Shown here: piece by piece, positions 44,261-45,652 of the stretch
Layout of the letters: each line of letters starts with the position of its first letter
Position numbering within the stretch: position 1 is the stretch's first letter
Origin: Hyphomicrobiales bacterium
GTDB lineage: Bacteria > Pseudomonadota > Alphaproteobacteria > Rhizobiales > CAJQND01
DNA: 45,652 bases
Direction of reading: 5' to 3'
Assembly (NCBI GenBank): GCA_028285595.1
Contig: JANQOW010000128.1
Coordinates: 1-45,652, forward strand
Notes under the pieces: generated by a model
The model's database searches: none
The model's input: only the letters and a program-made list of their open reading frames with translations
Told to the model about the DNA's origin: nothing
Position numbers and translations under genes: made by a program

Positions 44261-45652
44261 ATGTCTCGGCAATTCACACTCTTCTCCCCCTTTGGTTTTC
44301 TTCTCATCATCATGCTGGCGTTCGCCCCAAACGGCGAGGCGCGGGCCCAAGCCTCGCTCAGTCCTGAGTTTAAGAAGTCTGGCGAAAAGCTTGACCCTTC
44401 GGTCCGAGCGGGGCGGGAAATCTGGTTTTTCGCCACAGCGTTCAATGACCGGTTCTTCACCTACACCTATCCCCAGCGCCTCGGCGCTACGATCGATTGG
44501 TATGACATGCTGGGGGCCGAGAACCGCCACAATCTCTTTCAGCGCTGGGGGGCCATTCCTAATCCTGATTGCTGCATCCCCGGCACGGAGGCTTGCAAGG
44601 GCAAGGCGGAGAGCCTCGAGGAAACCTATGGCTTTCCTTGGTGCCCGGGTGATGAGGAGCTTTTGAAATATGTGGGCAAGCAAGGCTACAAAGACCCGGC
44701 CTGCGATTTTGAAGACGCCCCGTTCAACACCAACACCCCACACGGCGAGAAGGATCAGCGCCAAAGCGTGTGCGATCTGAAATTCGGCACGTCCACCGGA
44801 GCGCTCGGCCTGCGCAAGTTTCCGAACCCGCGCTTCAATGCGGAGAAGTGGAAAAAACTCAACGGCTCGCTGGCGTCCTGGGCGAAATACCCCGACCGCT
44901 CTAAAGCCAAAGACGCGAGCTACCGCACAAACAAGCTCTTCGATGCGGCCGTGGAGCCTCCCTTCCGCATCGGCATGTCGTGCGGCGCCTGCCATATTGC
45001 CTACGATCCCTTAAAGCCGCCCGCCGATGCCAATAATCCCACCTGGGAGAACATCAAGGGGTTGATCGGCAATCAGTATAGCCGCGTCTCCCAGTTGCTG
45101 GGCTCGGGCCTGTCGCACAATCTCCTGGAATGGCAACTGATTGCTAGGTCTCGGCCCGGTATCGTGGACACCTCGGCGCTGCCCATGGACACGGTCCACA
45201 ATCCGGGCACCATGAACACCATCTACAACTTCGCGAGCCGGCCAACCTTCCCCCACCGGGTGCTCAAGTGGCGCAAGGCTGCCGCCTGCCCGGAGGGCGC
45301 CAAGCAGGACGCGTGCTGGTGCGAGCCCGGCAAACCCGGCAAATGTTGGGAGCGCAGCGAGAAGCCGGAGAATGTGCAACACATCCTGAAGGGCGGCGAG
45401 GATTCCATCGGTGCACTGGAGGCCATTCAACGGGTGTACTTCAACATCGGTTCGTGCGCCGAACAGTGCTGGATGAACCATGTGCCTGATATCCGCGCTC
45501 TTGATCCAACCCGGCGCAATGCCGCGCAATCTCCGTTCCGCATTGGCCAGTGCCGACGCGACTGCGCGAGCTTCCGGGCCATTGAAGACCGGCTGGGGGA
45601 TCTCGCCAGCTTCTTCTTCGCCGAGCGGCCCACCGACCTGTGGCAGGCGCGC
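44261..45652 (+). CDS. Exported cysteine-rich c-type cytochrome, 3' end beyond window
   Basis: The reading frame is open from ATG 44261 to the window edge (464 codons, no stop). A signal peptide (LFSPFGFLLIIMLAFAP, cleavage near ARA, residue about 29) leads to a mature protein with one CxxCH haem motif, C241-G-A-C-H245, in GMSCGACHIAYDP. At least 15 more cysteines occur, in clusters such as PDCCIPG, ACWCEPGKPGKCW, GSCAEQCW and GQCRRDC, suggesting disulfides or additional cofactor. I do not recognise the family function; a periplasmic electron-transfer or oxidoreductase role is likely. The long minus-strand frames over this gene are shadows. Confidence 0.75.
   Translation, partial: MSRQFTLFSPFGFLLIIMLAFAPNGEARAQASLSPEFKKSGEKLDPSVRAGREIWFFATAFNDRFFTYTYPQRLGATIDWYDMLGAENRHNLFQRWGAIPNPDCCIPGTEACKGKAESLEETYGFPWCPGDEELLKYVGKQGYKDPACDFEDAPFNTNTPHGEKDQRQSVCDLKFGTSTGALGLRKFPNPRFNAEKWKKLNGSLASWAKYPDRSKAKDASYRTNKLFDAAVEPPFRIGMSCGACHIAYDPLKPPADANNPTWENIKGLIGNQYSRVSQLLGSGLSHNLLEWQLIARSRPGIVDTSALPMDTVHNPGTMNTIYNFASRPTFPHRVLKWRKAAACPEGAKQDACWCEPGKPGKCWERSEKPENVQHILKGGEDSIGALEAIQRVYFNIGSCAEQCWMNHVPDIRALDPTRRNAAQSPFRIGQCRRDCASFRAIEDRLGDLASFFFAERPTDLWQAR

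Noticed and set aside
44222..44995. Minus-strand frame of 257 codons near the right end.
   Set aside because: It is antisense to the cytochrome gene, which has a signal peptide and a CxxCH motif; the minus frame has no family features.
1..45652. Search by eye for CRISPR arrays, tRNA or rRNA genes, insertion sequences, phage genes and toxin-antitoxin pairs.
   Set aside because: No regularly spaced repeats, tRNA-like cloverleafs, transposase or integrase motifs were seen; a dedicated tRNA and repeat scan would be needed to exclude small cases.

Overview
The window looks like chromosomal DNA of a GC-rich alphaproteobacterium, most likely of the Hyphomicrobiales/Rhodobacterales sphere. This rests on codon use, a PEMT-type phospholipid methyltransferase, a DUF459 SGNH protein, an MltB-type transglycosylase with a C-terminal peptidoglycan-binding domain, an alphaproteobacterial S1C peptidase and a fluoroacetate dehalogenase resembling that of Rhodopseudomonas. 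I see no rRNA, tRNA, CRISPR array, insertion sequence or phage gene. The organism call is an inference.

Layout. (1) 196-4983, plus strand: a small exported SH3 protein, then a tight run of an MFS transporter, a GlpD-like flavoprotein, a PEMT/OPI3-like membrane methyltransferase and a membrane-anchored protein whose spacing of H-x-D, H and R suggests a 2-oxoglutarate/Fe(II) oxygenase. (2) 5296-6537: a Spondin_N plus RTX secreted protein. (3) 11307-6598, minus strand: an operon of two-subunit aconitase X, S9 peptidase and threonine aldolase, joined by ATGA/GTGA overlaps or short gaps, suggesting peptide and hydroxy-amino-acid catabolism. (4) 11359-23681: a polysaccharide locus with NodB deacetylase, two GT2 glycosyltransferases, an extended SDR, a WecG/TagA glycosyltransferase, Wzy, Wzx, a GNAT/FemAB-fold acyltransferase, Wzz, UDP-xylose synthase and a Tat-exported GH10 xylanase. 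The parts list strongly resembles Caulobacter holdfast (hfs) synthesis, with xylose supply and a xylanase added.

(5) 24039-30175: gltBD glutamate synthase behind a structured 357-base leader. (6) 30184-34737: DUF459 SGNH protein and MltB transglycosylase (cell wall), then divergent galE and galU, which supply the UDP-sugars that region 4 would consume. (7) 34734-36271: a PhnZ-like HD-domain oxygenase divergent from a fluoroacetate dehalogenase-type hydrolase. (8) 36249-38531: an exported DUF255 thioredoxin-fold protein with a DsbD-N-like tail. (9) 38753-42331: a TPR-sulfotransferase and an outer-membrane protein built from three tandem beta-barrel-like repeats. (10) 42653-43962: an S1C serine peptidase broken by an apparent frameshift. 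(11) 44261 to the end: a cysteine-rich c-type cytochrome, truncated by the window edge.

The most noteworthy items are the holdfast-like locus with xylose/xylanase functions, the triplicated outer-membrane barrel, the PEMT plus putative 2OG oxygenase cassette, and the SDR in which the catalytic tyrosine is phenylalanine.
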